A DNA stretch of 64,000 nt from Pagrus major (GCF_040436345.1 NC_133230.1:7089297-7153296), one strand, 5' to 3'; shown: positions 26,701 through 37,500, counted from the first letter of the stretch. A program made the numbers and translations. Notes: a model not told the origin generated them from the sequence alone.

Positions 26701-29700
26701 ACCAGAATGGGCCAGTGATGGATATGGCAGCAGTGAGTATTTCCACACTGAGCTAGACTGTTGTCTGTGAATACTTTCATGGTATTGGCCTTGGCTACAT
26801 ATATTTTACTTGTATCGGGTTTTGGTCTTTTTCTGAACATTGCCAATAACAAAAATGTAGAATATCACCAGACCTTTCGAATTAACCTTTTCCTGATCTC
26901 TCGTGTGTCAGATGTGAGTTCAGAATTGGGTGCAAGGCTGCGAGTGGAGCTGGAACAGACTGAAAGGCTGGATGCTCAGTTTGTTGAGTATCTCCGCTGC
27001 CGAGGAATTAACCCCACAGCTAACACAGATAGTGCTGCAGGCAGTATGAGTTACAGTGATGACCTGTTGTCACCTGAGCTTCAGGTATGCTTTATTTATA
27101 TTTAGCATTGATTTTGTTTATTTGACAGCAAGCTTGATTGCACTCAGTTTCTTTCTCCGTCTTTCCACAGGGTCTGTTGAAGAAAGTGTATCAAGAAAGC
27201 TGCCGAATTCTCACCTTGTCCCAGCGTCGTGCCACTTCCTCAACCCAGCCCCACCTCTCGGACTTGAAGGCCCTCTCGTTGAGTCAGACACAGCATCATT
27301 CTGAAGAAAGCTGCACCCTACTGGACAAATCATCCTCTAACCCCCCCATGGGCTGGCAGCAGGAGAAGAGGGCACTGCAGGAGACTGTGATTGCTCTCCG
27401 AGAGCTGCTCTGCCGGATGGCCCAGAGACACACACAAGTGAGTTTCTGTGATTTCAGAAGACTTCTAGTGAAATTATTATTTTATATTGGTTCTATTGAT
27501 TATCTGTGCTGATCACTTTCTCCTTTCTCTCTCAGACTGACTATAGAGGTGATGATGAGTGGCACAGAGATCAGCTCAGTGTACATATTGAAGCCCAACT
27601 GAGGGCAGAGCTGGAGGAGAGCCAGAAACGACTGAAATGTGCTCATGACACTCAGCAAGAGCAAAAGAACAAAATACAGTCACTAAGGTATTCAAGCACA
27701 CCTTCTCCACAACTTGACATATTATACAAAAACAGATTACACTGTCTATTGTCAATAATTGGGTGAAATCAGCTATTTGTTCTTGTTCCTCACCATGTTT
27801 CTGTCACACACACGCAAACATGCTTTCATATAAGATAACCAAATGTGATAAAAAAGTAACAATAGGATTGTGCTTTCTTCAGGCTGGCTGTAGATCAGGG
27901 TGAAGAAGCTATGAGAAGGGAGCAGACCAAAGTCCAGGAGCTTCAACAACAACTGGAGCAGGAGAGAGCTCTGAGTCTTCGCAAGGAAAGAGAGGAGGAC
28001 GAAAGGAGAGGGGTAAGATGAGGACTGAAAACATGCAACTGAATATACTGCAAATCCTCATATGAAAGCTGGTAGTCAAATGGTAAACTAATAGCCAGAG
28101 GCCAGCAAAAACATTGATAGAATTACCTGTAGCAGACTACAGTGAGTTTTTAAGACCAAACAATGTGAGGAATCCAGAGCGTGTAACCAGAGTGTATGTG
28201 AGTTTTCTTTTTTAAAACTCTGAAAGATGACCTTCCCTCTTTCCTCTCCAGGCGTTGCAAGTATCTTCTGAGCAACAGAGGTCAGAGGTCATGACTCTGA
28301 AGAGTCAGGTGGAGCAGGAGAGAGTGGCCTGCAGCAACCTCAGACAGGAGCTCCAGATTGAACGGTCCCGCAGTGTGCTGTTGGAGAAACGTGTAGACGA
28401 CACTCAGAAGGAGCTAGAAGATGAACGCCAACTCTCTGCTCACCAAAAAGAGCTCAACTTGCAAGAAAAGACTCGTCTTGAGCGTCTCCTCACTGAAGCA
28501 GAATCTCGCTCAGCAGAAATTCACTCTAAGCTCGCAGAGGCTCACAGGAGGCTGGATGAAGAGAGAGACCGTTGCTCCAGGCAGGTGGACGAACTCAACC
28601 GCAGACACGAGGCGGATGCATCCAGAGATCGGAAGTTCATCTCCGACATGCGCACCCAGCTAGAGCAGGAGCGAAGGCAGGGGGAGGAGCTTGCATCTGT
28701 GATGGACAGACTGAGGGCTGAGCTACTGCAGAGCAAAAGGAAATGGGAAGAGGAGGAGAGAACGAAGAGGGAGGAGTTGCAGAGGGAGCAGGAGGCCGCC
28801 ACCCGACATCGTGTCGCTATGGAGACCTTGAAGGAGCAGAAACAGGAAGCCAGCAGTGCTTTGGATGTGGAGCGAGAGCGGTCTAGACGCCAAGGGGTGG
28901 AGCTAGCAGAGCTGAAGGAGAGACTGCGACTTCTGAAGGACAAAGAGAGGGAGAGGGAGGAGCAATGGGAGCGGGAGAGGAGGAAGGCGAGGCAAGAGCA
29001 GATGGAGAGGGAGAGACGCCAGGAGAGAACCAACAACAAACTGGTAAAATATCACAAACCTAGTTACTATTTCTTTCTATACCCACTACTTTTCTCAATG
29101 TTTTCACATATATTTAAGATAAATTTGAATAAGCAAACACGCTGCTTTATTTCTGACTTTAGTGTGAGTTGGAGTTGTTGAGGCAACAGGACCAGCAGCG
29201 CATGCAGGAGCTGCAGCGCACTCTGGCAGAGCTGGAGAGAGAGGAGAGAGAGATGGCTGCTCAGAGGCTGTCTGGACGAACCACAGGGCAGCAACACAAG
29301 GCTGCACCGTCACAGCATCTCCAGGCAGGCAGCGCACAACAAAACCAGCAGGTAAACAAGTGATTATCACAGTGTACTATCATCACAGTTTGATGCATGT
29401 AAAGCTGTAAACTCGAGTGTACTTTTCTCATCGTAGATGCCGTCCATGCCGTTATCACCCAATTTGCTGGAAACGTTGTTGAAGGAGAACTCTGAGCTGA
29501 CAGAGCGTGTGACATCACTGAGTCAGGAGAGAGCCACCCTCAAACACAGACTCACCTGCCTGGAGCGTGAGCTGCGGCGCGTGGAGGATGAGCTCACCAA
29601 GGTCACGGCAGAAACTGAAAACAGACCCATCAATGACGTGATCAGCAACAGTAAGGTCAGTAGAAGACATGTTCATTTGCACAATTTTGTTGTAAGAGAA

Positions 29701-32700
29701 ACGAATGACATCGCATTGCAACAGCTGTCCATGAACCGATTTTACGAGATTAATTACTGCAGTAAATCTGTACTGGCACACCACCCAAATAGATTTGGCC
29801 TTGTCTTTTGAAAGAAATAACCTACCCTCTGTTTATTGGCTTGTAGGTGCAGCGTTTATATGAGCGCTACCTGCGTGCTGAGAGCTTCAGGAAAGCTCTG
29901 GTGTACCAGAAACGTTACCTGCTGTTGCTGCTGGGAGGTTTCCAGGAGTGTGAACAGGCCACTCTGTGTCTCATCGCTCATATGGGGGCCCGGCCGTCTC
30001 CCCCACTCTCCTCCCAGCGCAGACCACTCGGACGATTTAGGGCTGCTGTACGAGTTGTCATTGCTGTCTCAAGGTAGGGAGCATTACAGGGTGTAAAGAT
30101 GTTAAAGTTTCCTCTGACCTTGTGTATTCATAAAACTGATCACGCACTGTTTTTTCAGAATGAGATTCCTGACCAGGAAATGGCAAAGAGCGATCAGAAG
30201 GTTGTCTGTGTCTGGGACCGTCAATGGGCACACTTCAGGTTGGCTCAGTGAACACAATTTATGATAATATGCATCACTTGACTGTGTGTGTATGAGTGGG
30301 TGGATTTTTAATCTTAACATCTCTTCTAGGACCTAAAGTTGAAGTTTTAAGGCAACAACATCCAAGATTAAATTCTGCCTCACCGCCAAACAGAGACAGC
30401 AGCACCGTCCACCGAGACACAGTGTCAGCCCTCATCCCACCCACCAAATCACCCTTCAGGTTGCACAACAGGTTTGTTCTCCTTGTCAGCAAAGACTAAT
30501 CAAATTTAATGTAATTAAAGTATTTTTTCATTACTGAGCTTTCTTCCTTCCACAGGTCGTACTCCAGCACAAGTCAGGCCTCAGGGCATTCAGGAGGAAC
30601 GTCTCAGGATCCAGAGCGATCGCTAACTGAGTATATCCACCATCTAGAGAAAGTCCAGCAGCGGCTGGTTGGAGCCAGGCAGGGTGAGCAGCATCAAGTT
30701 TAAGTAGGGTGAAACAGGTGAAATTTGTGTCAAAAACTTGAGTTGAATGGACCATGGTGGAGGAAAATGTTGTTGCAAACTGGAAACACTGGGTTTAATA
30801 TCAACACTGTGTCCACTCATCAGTTAAAGGATTGGGGAACTGTCACTTCCTGGCTTCCATTGATTGTACTTAAACGTACATGTTTGTTCTGAGCATTGTG
30901 CAGTTAGATCATAAATGACACTGGTAGTGGTCCCCCAAATTTCAAGGCATCTCACTCTGACAAATTGTCAATCATTATCACAACTTCTTGGGATCTGAGC
31001 GCCTAATAAGAATAAAAGTGACTGATATCACACTGGGAGATGTTACAGGGCACTGGGTAAATGTTGTACAGCTCCTATGCTGAGATCAGACCACACAATC
31101 TTGGCATGTTAATGGCCCAAATGAAAAAGAGCCAAAGCCACATCTGGGACTCCCTTAGATGTATTTTTCGTTTCTACTTCTACATCATACTCACTGACTT
31201 TGGCCCATAGGAGCCAGATCACTTTTCTGTGAACAGCTATAAACTTGTCAAAGTGAGAATTATGTCTTTTGCTTTTACACTTGCTAGGAAGGAAAAAAGG
31301 ACACAGCTCGTCTGGCGGTGTGTAGTCTGCCATTAGGGACGGACAATTATATCCGCATCGTCGTCCCTGTCGGTTGAAAAAGGCTTTAAAATTAAGTATC
31401 AACATCGCCCTGCTGGCTTTCATTATGTGCATGTGAGGCCAACCGTTGACCAAGTAGTGGAAGTACTACCAAGCAGACCAACAGAATAGGAGTAGGAATA
31501 ACTGTATGTTCATTTCACTACAGGAGAGACATGATGTTCTCTGCAAAAAGTTGGGAAAAAATATGTGCATTTGGCCAAAACTAGTTTGAAATGTCTATCA
31601 GCAAAAATCCAAGACCGTGCATCCCTATCTGCCATGTCTCTCGGCCAAGTCGTGCAAGAATTTAGACAATGAATGACTAATCTGACACGATGACAATATC
31701 AAAAGACAAAAATATAGTGTAGTCTGATCCCAGCATTCGATGCATGTTTCCTATTTTGGTCGCTCGTTTTCCAGGAAGTGTTTTTCCATTCATCTGAGAA
31801 ACGTTGGCAGAAAATGCTGTGATGCTGGTCAGAGTTCAGTACAAGGCCATTTATTGATTGGCGACCTAACACTTCCTGCAAAACAGCATGTTATTAAATC
31901 CCACAAAACCTGTGTGCTCTATCATCTCCCAAACCTAGTAAGCAAGACTCGTTTAACCCCCAAAGAGGAAAGGAGGATACAGTCAGCCTGTTCCCCTGAT
32001 ATGATTGGTTATCGGCAGCGCTGGCTGCAGGAGAATAGCACGTGGCTGTACCTGAGCTGCTTGTCGCCCCTTTACCTGAATGGTCCAGGTGAGTGTGAGT
32101 GTAACATACTCACTCCGCCAAACGATAAAGCAGCACAATGCACCTCTCGGGATGGGCACTGCCTTTTGTCACACAGTGCACAAAATGGTGACACAATGGT
32201 TTCTGATCCTCCTGTATTTGTGTTCATTCATGTTAAAGCCTAAAGCATGTGAGAATTATAACTTTACATAGATTTTAATTTAAAAAAATCCTTCACATTG
32301 AACAGTAAGTTTCCTTGTCATGAAGGCCGCTTGAGTCATTCAGTTCTCTGAAATTGGCTTATAGGTCAACCTCAAGCTCATTCTCTGTAGTGAATTACCT
32401 ACAAAGCTTGTTTTATAAATATAGACATGAAGTGAAACTGGTTGTCTTCATGGTATAAAAGGGCTTTGTTTCATCTGATGATGAGGGAGATTCTGCTGAC
32501 ATGCCTTAACATGCCTTTATATTTACTGTTGTGTTAGATTGCTTCAGGTGTTCAGGCTGTTGGCAGTAGTAGCAGATATTCACCCACGAATGATGCAAAA
32601 TGCAGAGTTGTCTTAATAACAACTCTTAAATGTATTGCTTTTACAAGATCTGTTTAAAAAAAAGGATTTCATCCACCTTGTCTGATGTTTTGTTTTTTTG

Positions 32701-32755
32701 TGTCCTTTCAGGTTCTTCTGTTCTCCAGCCCGATCCGAAGTTGTTTGAGCACTGA
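56..32755 (+). CDS. pcnt: pericentrin (pcnt), 5'-partial, 57 coding exons in window
   Basis: Giant coiled-coil scaffold of the pericentriolar material, which anchors gamma-tubulin complexes and regulatory proteins at the centrosome. The joined exons give 4047 residues with every splice phase consistent and a TGA at 32753-32755. The first exon seen (56-199) begins after an intron acceptor, so the true start lies outside the window. Identity rests on PCNT-specific matches: RLSLTNVHMSQLE, QLLARSSRVDDIE, the HEVSDSQ motif, SSPEVLRRLE, a C-terminal PACT domain and the SLTEYIHHLE tail. The paralogue AKAP9 shares the PACT domain and parts of the coiled coil, but HEVSDSQ and SLTEYIHHLE favour PCNT. 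Almost the whole protein is heptad-like, rich in E, Q, K and L. It is longer than human PCNT (about 3,336 aa from memory), mainly because of extra N-terminal coiled coil. Exon lists are in the block entries below. Confidence 0.95.
200..1374 (+). other. pcnt intron 1 of the window, no gene seen
   Basis: 1175 nt between two in-phase pcnt exons. AT-rich, with short open frames on both strands that lack splice-site or codon support. No recognisable repeat. Confidence 0.6.
5191..5212. repeat. (TATG)n microsatellite
   Basis: About five and a half perfect copies of a TATG unit in the pcnt intron between exons 8 and 9. Confidence 0.9.
5754..8251 (+). other. pcnt: pcnt exons 10-17: conserved pericentrin N-terminal signature block
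   Basis: Coding exons: 5754-6009, 6217-6296, 6444-6720, 7024-7124, 7267-7378, 7600-7726, 7965-8084, 8173-8251; 384 residues. Exon 10 contains ELEAMRLSLTNVHMSQLE, corresponding to the ELEALRLSLSNMH segment near the start of human PCNT. Exons 14-16 contain QLESMRTSRQELGELKEQLL and then RYFEQRLR, matching the human segment around LDSARTSRQELSELHEQLL. These two anchors are the best evidence that the gene is PCNT rather than AKAP9. Exon 12 holds a T/S/Q-rich repeated heptad run (TQNSLTVTQAELAQTNKAL). Confidence 0.92.
8435..9196 (+). mobile_element. L2-type LINE, 3' end fragment
   Basis: Broken reading frames in the pcnt intron 8252-9213 encode the C-terminal part of an L2-like non-LTR retrotransposon polyprotein: GLGVI near 8480, PPVLATLHWLPV near 8740, a YxLDLLTP segment near 8800, and SFKNRLKPFLFRQAFN near 8970-9017. 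Frameshifts and stops show it is dead. It ends in a short ATT repeat (9180-9196), the usual 3' tail of L2 elements. Same orientation as pcnt, with its tail only about 17 nt from the next exon. Confidence 0.85.
9214..14628 (+). other. pcnt: pcnt exons 18-29: central coiled coil with K-H-x-x-E-L repeats
   Basis: Coding exons: 9214-9318, 9730-9841, 9936-9976, 10069-10203, 10326-10563, 10686-10758, 11159-11612, 11739-11936, 12065-12136, 13159-13263, 13616-13768, 14482-14628; 611 residues. Exon 24 (11159-11612) carries a degenerate internal repeat of about 14 residues built on K-H-x-x-E-L (for example SKHQTELES, NKHSQEMNA, AKHKAQLDS, SKHNTELVA, RKHQEERDE). The pattern is seen in the translation; its function is not known to me. 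Exon 20 is only 41 nt. Confidence 0.9.
14634..14715. repeat. (AC)n microsatellite, about 41 units
   Basis: Perfect AC dinucleotide tract starting at the sixth nucleotide of the intron that follows pcnt exon 29 (exon end 14628, donor GTACTA). Expected to be length-polymorphic. Confidence 0.97.
15452..15930. mobile_element. degenerate non-autonomous DNA transposon-like repeat
   Basis: The left end has GTCGATTATTGGGCCGATAT and the right end, read in reverse complement, begins TAGAGGTCGACCAATATGG, with related but diverged inner sequence. Ends of this GGTCGACC/CGATATTGG type are very common in fish introns. A second, different repeat-like stretch (about 15700-15822, with TACTTGAGTAAAT) sits inside it, which suggests nesting. 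Family is not assigned. Confidence 0.5.
16215..16228 (+). promoter_or_regulatory. RFX-type X-box
   Basis: GTTGTCAAGGCAAC fits the X-box consensus RYYNYY-N(1-3)-RRNRAC at every constrained position, with a two-base spacer. RFX factors control many ciliary and centrosomal genes. It lies inside a pcnt intron just upstream of a GC box and a good splice donor. Binding is not shown by sequence alone. Confidence 0.5.
16272..16358 (+). other. candidate alternative first coding exon of pcnt
   Basis: An ATG at 16272 opens 29 codons that end exactly at a strong donor (AAAG|GTAAGA, intron start 16359). The phase is 0, and the next pcnt exon (16951) also starts in phase 0, so splicing would give an in-frame protein of about 2153 residues. 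The encoded peptide is basic/acidic and low-complexity (MGGGGREREKEREVV at its start). Upstream are an X-box (16215-16228) and a GC box inside the same G-rich stretch. Against it: the Kozak context is weak (T at -3) and the peptide is low-complexity. Confidence 0.35.
17505..17645. repeat. short degenerate interspersed repeat
   Basis: Contains TTGGCCTATCACGGATATAT at its left and a GTATTGGTGGGGCTCTA end at its right. These resemble the ends of fish DNA elements that carry CGGTATCGG/GGGCTCTA motifs. Only a fragment; no coding capacity. Confidence 0.35.
20265..20968. mobile_element. non-autonomous DNA transposon with terminal inverted repeats
   Basis: A 704-nt element bounded by a perfect 12-nt inverted repeat: TAGGGGTGTCAC on the left and GTGACACCCCTA on the right. 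Similarity continues inward (ATTC/CCAAAT). No transposase is encoded. Ends of this sort are common among hAT-like MITEs of fish. I see no matching target-site duplication in the flanks (AAACTAAT and CACCCAGT), so the insertion is old or the superfamily is different. Confidence 0.7.
22802..27437 (+). other. pcnt: pcnt exons 41-47: HEVSDSQ exon and Ser/Pro-rich linker
   Basis: Coding exons: 22802-23827, 25385-25555, 25713-25902, 26182-26516, 26630-26732, 26912-27084, 27171-27437; 755 residues. The 1026-nt exon 41 encodes LGPNLHEVSDSQ followed by a Pro/Ser-rich break and more coiled coil; human PCNT has MGPVVHEVSDSQ at the same point. Exon 44 contains SLSSPEVLRRLE, matching the human SSPEVLR motif. 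It runs into a poorly helical Ser/Thr/Pro region (26182-26732), then RLRVELEQTERLDAQFVEYL, a helical return. The non-coiled linker is where many phosphorylation-type sites would fall; this is inference. Confidence 0.92.
23828..25384 (+). other. pcnt intron 41, nothing recognised
   Basis: 1557 nt between exons 41 and 42, both phase 0. AT-rich. No repeat family or RNA gene recognised. Confidence 0.5.
27536..29655 (+). other. pcnt: pcnt exons 48-52: C-terminal coiled coil
   Basis: Coding exons: 27536-27687, 27883-28012, 28252-29043, 29163-29351, 29437-29655; 494 residues. Exon 50 (792 nt) is an almost uninterrupted E/R/Q-rich helix with long charged runs, probably a single alpha-helix or coiled coil. 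Exon 52 (LLETLLKENSELTERVTSLS) is the last heptad segment before the PACT domain and matches the human segment that reads VDVLLKDNVSLTKALSTVTQ. Confidence 0.92.
29847..30238 (+). other. pcnt: PACT centrosome-targeting domain (pcnt exons 53-54)
   Basis: Exons 29847-30073 and 30159-30238. The translation contains YLRAESFRKALVYQKRYLLL followed by a GGFQ motif, then FRAAVRVVIAVSRMRFLTRK. This is the PACT domain that anchors pericentrin and AKAP450 to the centrosome; in both proteins it also binds calmodulin through the basic, hydrophobic helix at its end. The LGGFQECE version is a little closer to AKAP9 than to human PCNT (IGGFQDSE), showing that fish PCNT keeps an ancestral form. The intron splits the Arg codon in the basic helix. 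Confidence 0.95.
30330..32755 (+). other. pcnt: pcnt exons 55-57: C-terminal tail
   Basis: Exons 30330-30471, 30556-30683 and 32712-32755. The tail is Ser/Pro-rich, then carries DPERSLTEYIHHLEKVQQRL, which matches the very C-terminus of human PCNT. The last coding exon contributes only 44 nt including the stop. It is separated from exon 56 by a 2028-nt intron that holds a candidate symmetric exon (31939-32088). Confidence 0.85.
30684..32711 (+). other. last pcnt intron, containing a candidate exon
   Basis: 2028 nt before the tiny final coding exon. Holds an unusually long open plus-strand frame (31740-32243) with splice-like borders at 31939 and 32088, discussed under findings. The rest (30720-31700) looks like old, unassigned repeat sequence. 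Confidence 0.5.
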
Positions 32756-33308
32756 AAGAATGAATGTCTGCATATCATTACAGAACTGTCCATGCCTTAC
32801 ACATGTAGAAATCTGTAGAAAGGAATATATCACACTTGAATTATTTGACATGTGATTTTTATAATAATATAAATTATTTTTCAATGTTTCTATAATAATT
32901 TTTCTATTCTCTGTACTTGAGTATTTTGAAGGTCTCTCTTGGATTGTTGCGAGAACAAACGTTTTGTCATTATTTTAAATGTTTAATTTTCTACTAGTGT
33001 TTTTTTACCCGTTTGAGCTACTGTATATAAATAGGACTGATGTTCATCGTACATGTGTCCCAATTTGCACTGGTTTTATACTGAAAATCCATGACGCACG
33101 TAGCTAATGTGTTTTGGCATAAAGGTGAACCATATGTGTTTTTGTATTATCTATGTTTTTACCATAAAGTTGATAAATATTTTAAATGTGTGCTAACAAA
33201 TCTAACAGACTGGGTTTATTTTTTTTGGCTGCTCTCTTCAATCAAGTATATCATGGGGTATCTGTCATTTCTGCACGATGATGCTACTTATTTATTTATT
33301 CAACTTTT

Positions 33309-33314
33309 AATAAA
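33309..33314 (+). terminator. pcnt: polyadenylation signal of pcnt
   Basis: AATAAA about 550 nt after the pcnt stop, in an AT-rich 3' UTR followed by a GT-rich stretch. It is the only canonical hexamer I see between the stop and the senp2 promoter that fits well. Confidence 0.6.
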
Positions 33315-33339
33315 GTCAGTTGAGTTTGATTTATATACG

Positions 33340-34100
33340 CTAATTTCACAAGTCACAATGTCTTAGGGGGGTGTTGTGCACAGTGTATGGGATGGACTCA
33401 CTGAACATAAATTATCTTTTAATATATAATCTAGTTAACAATAATAAAATATCTGCAAAACAGAACAACAGACACTAAACAATGTACAGGCTCATTCAGA
33501 TCAATCACAGCCAGGTAAAGGATGATTATTGAACAAACTAACAACATATCCGTGAGATTAGAAATTTGTCTTGTGTAGATTAAATTTGGCATTTATAGTT
33601 CAGATTTTTTTGCATTAATGGAACAATTTCATTCTAAATGATAAACATCTAAATGACTGATTATTTGTGCGTATAATAACTCCTGATTAGTCGGCCCTTT
33701 TCATATTTCCGTTTTAGGGAGATTTATGATTGTTGGCTATCCATATTTCTACCAAGAAAAGACAAAAAGTATACAAAAGGCATGATAAAAGTAAAAAAAT
33801 ACTCGTAAATCAAATTTATAAGGTATTAAAGGACAAGTTCACCCAAAAAAATGAAAATGTTGCAGCATTCTCCCAAACAGCTGAAGTAAATGGACTGTAA
33901 AATGTCCAACAAAATATGGAAATCCTGACAACTCATGCCATAATCCTTGTCTCCCAAATTAATTTATTTACACCTTTTTTAAAGCTGAAATCTACAAAAC
34001 TGAAATTGGCTTCTATTGAATTTTTAATTGGCACGCTTTCATTATACTTTTTTGTTTGTTTTAAGCAGTCAATTAACTCCTAGACCATTAAGACCTTTCC
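33340..34100. other. intergenic, pcnt to senp2
   Basis: AT-rich spacer, no gene seen apart from the short repeat-like fragment at 33826. Confidence 0.6.
33826..33866. repeat. possible fragment of a common fish repeat
   Basis: TTAAAGGACAAGTTCACCC followed by an A-rich stretch and AATGAAAAT is the same as the end of a very abundant teleost interspersed repeat that I recall. No partner end is visible nearby. Confidence 0.3.
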
Positions 34101-34149
34101 TCATTTGTGTTGGTGGTTTTGAATTACAGTAACTGGGATGTTAACCATT

Positions 34150-34557
34150 ATTACGTAACCAATAATTGACGTCTGAGCGGCTCAGCTGAGGCCAATGACT
34201 TTCTGATCTGCGACTGACGCTCTTTACCGTCTCGCTCAGGAGTCCGTTCGTTTACCACGTCCGCAGAAGCCGATTGTGGTCATTCCGCCATTTCTTACGT
34301 CAACTCCTGCTGTACGGTCGAACTCCGCCCGCCCGTTTCCCCCAGACGACTAAACCGTTCGCACTTGAGTAAACGTCAACACCGAGTGACGCACTTCCGT
34401 CGCGTTTTTCGCACAGCGCTGCTAACGGGAAGCTAACGGGAAGCTAACCCAGCGGTAGCCTGGTGTGTCGTAGATCGTCGTGTGTCACCTTATCGGCGGT
34501 AAAACAGTCCTGGACCGCGTAGAAGACCCCGTTACACTTTTCTCGTATTTGTCTGGG
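34150..34557 (+). promoter_or_regulatory. senp2: senp2 promoter and 5' UTR region
   Basis: Sharp rise in GC and CpG after AT-rich spacer. Two CCAAT boxes (34159-34163 and 34192-34196) about 33 nt apart, then an ETS-like CACTTCCG at about 34392. An 11-nt unit GCTAACGGGAA is repeated twice plus a partial copy (34421-34450). No TATA box. Looks like a CpG-type housekeeping promoter; the transcription start is not defined. Confidence 0.55.
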
Positions 34558-37500
34558 ATGTATGGATGGATAGTTGACGGAATCTCGTCGCTGTTTGAGC
34601 CCGTTAGGGGGCGAAACCCCAGCGAGTGGCCCGGGAAAGGTAACATTAGCGAGGAGGAACCCACGCTACCTGGCGTGGACGTGGGTGCACAGCGGCAGGA
34701 GACCCACGGCAGACCGGCTAAACGGAACTACCAGAGGTCGGTAGGATAAAGCAGGATAAAGACTATTTTTATACCCTGTGAAGGTCTTCACTAATAGCAG
34801 CTGAACTGTCGGTACACACTCACATCCCTCAGATATGTGCTGGTCACTTCTGTTATTGTGATGTTGACAGTGTTAGCTTAAACTGTTGGCTTCCTTTCTT
34901 TTCATACAACCTGTATTTCAGTTCATTTATAAACCTCCCTAATAAAGAAATATTTAACTTGAAATTCCCTATATGATTTTTTTGAAGGCACCATCAGCCA
35001 CTCAGGTGTAATGTTTGAGCTACCTAGCTAACAATGCAGTCCAAATACCAGCCCCTAAAGAAATCCTGTGCTGAAGGCTATGAAGTTTTTGTTTGTTATA
35101 GAGAGTCATGCTCATTTTACAGGCTGTAGTTCATGGTACACTAGACCTGGATTGTATTGAGAGAGGTGTGAGTTTTTATATGTATTTATATTTATATTGA
35201 CACCTCTCTAAAACGACTTGAAGCTCATAACCTTCATGAATTTATTGCAGAACAGTTGTATGAGACTGAATCCATTTTTAGGAAGAACTGGAACAGTAAT
35301 ACTCATAACATGTAAGAGATATTGTGTTGCTGAGGAATATTATGATACTTGATATATCATCCATCTTTAAACCTTGCTTTTCCTGCTACAGTGTTGATGT
35401 TGCAGATGGTGTTTGCCAGAATGACCCTGTAGAGGTGAAAAGACGCAGACGAGGTTTGCTTTGTTTTTGTTTTTGTTTAAAAGAAAATACATCCAAAATA
35501 TCTCCCACGAATGAGGATGGTTTGTTAACATGTGGTGTCCTGTGTGTCAGATGTAGTCATTAGCTTTGTGAAGAAGACTGTGGCCGGAGTAGCGGGTCTG
35601 CTCAGGCTGAGGAAGCCCCTGACGACCAGGTGTGAGAAGCCCAGGCATTATGAGGAGACACAGGTTTGTGCTACAACTCTCTCTGTTAGATGTGTATTGA
35701 ACATTTTAGATCAATGTTCCTGTTCAGACTTTGTACTAAATGCTTCCCGTGTTATCTGACCACATGTGAGCCGCTCTAAAAAGAGGTGTGTTACATCCAA
35801 AATGCACTCAGGACACATTTGGGAATGTTACGGTAGTTTGCATGCAGTGCAGCATTAATGTAACTGTCTAGCTTTTTAAAATATCCACCTATTCACCTTT
35901 GTAGTTTGCATATACTAAAAATAAACCTACAAAAATAAATGTGGATACAGTTCATTTGCCTGCACCAGACAACCCAGACAAGTTTTTGAAGGCTATATGT
36001 ACAGTTAAACATGAAGTAGTTATTGGAGTCCGCTCTTCTGTGTTTTTTTCTGTTTTGCATTGATCAGATTCCTAAATGTAAGATCAAATGTGAATATGGA
36101 AGAAAAATCTAATCTCAAGTGGTAGATTAAGTCGCATTTGAGACACATTTTGATAATGTGTGGACTGTAATGCATATCATGGGGATCAAGACAACGTATG
36201 TATGTATCTGGACACAAAACACCAGGTTTTAGCAAAGTCATTCTGACATTTACTCTACTTTGGACAATCAGAACTGCTTTTATAAAGTAGCTTAGGCGAC
36301 TTCAGGTCGATGCGTTTTTAATAACCTTGCATTTCCTCTGTTGATCCAGCCGGTTACTCTGATGGGAATAGATGAGCTCCACACCTCATGGCTGAACAGT
36401 ACTGAGTGGAGAATGAGTAAGTGAGGACTGCGATTATTGCCGGACTGTATTTATGTCACTTTTTTGTACACACTGTGCAGCCCTCTCATCCTTATCCTCA
36501 TCTTTATTTGGTTGATTTTGTTTTTCTCCACAGGTAAACCAGTGGGTGGAATGAATGAAAGGGGTGTTAAGAATCCCTTTCAGAGCTCTTCACCTCCTTT
36601 AATGAGGAAGTACAGGCAAGTGATCCACTGACATGGTTCAGTTTCCTTCACTCACCTTGTCTGGTGTAGATATCAGTGTCGCCTTTTGACAATGCTCACT
36701 TGTTAATGTGCAAAACTTCTTTGTATCCAGTGGGGCAGGGCTGTCTGCAGGGCTCCCCGACAGGGAGAGGAGAGGCTCTCTCCAGCTGCTGCCCTCCAGA
36801 CCTGCTCTGAGGACGGGAAATGCTATCTCTGATCCAACCTGCAATGGCTTTGGACACAACCGCTGCTACAAGCCCAGTCTTACTGTCGAAGAGGTAAGAT
36901 AAGCAATTATTTGGCAAAGATACTTTATAATCCTGCATCATTTGCGTTCATGCTTCATGACATTTCCTTAATGCTATAATAGGGAACACTTGTGAGAAAA
37001 ATACTCTTTTTTTAAGTTTAGTTTGAAGCCCAACCAACACTGGGTTTTTCTAGCTTAAATACAGATCCCTTAGATATGTTTTTTAAAGTGTCCAGCTTGC
37101 TTGTAATGGAAGTCCATACTATTGATTGGCAGTCTGACAAGGAATCTGAGGCACTCTGATGACAATAAAAATCCTACTACGTACTGGTGACACTGTTTCT
37201 AAATAACCTCAAACCTAGCATGGCATTTCTTTACTGCTTTTAGTATTCATAGCACCTAGTGTACTTTTAAGTTATATTTACCAAGAGAACCCCCTTATAG
37301 CACCTTAAACATGCTTTAAGACTTGGCTGTGTGAGTTATTATGTATTGGTCTTCTCCCTTTAGACCATAAAGCAGAATAATAAGGAGCACTACAGGCGCT
37401 TGCTGGAGATGGTATCAGAGAAATACAGCAAAACCCAACCACTACCTTTCAACCAAACAAAACCGCAAGAGTGAGTAAAACCCCGGTATTCACGTGGCGT

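Noticed and set aside
26422-26748. 108-codon minus-strand open frame
   Set aside because: Antisense of pcnt exons 44-45, which are fully explained on the plus strand.
28542-29039. 165-codon minus-strand open frame
   Set aside because: Antisense shadow of the Glu/Arg-rich pcnt exon 50; Ser/Leu-rich composition is what such a shadow gives.
1-32755. The coiled-coil gene as AKAP9 instead of PCNT
   Set aside because: PACT and some heptads look AKAP9-like, but HEVSDSQ, SSPEVLRRLE, QLLARSSRVDDIE and SLTEYIHHLE are PCNT features.
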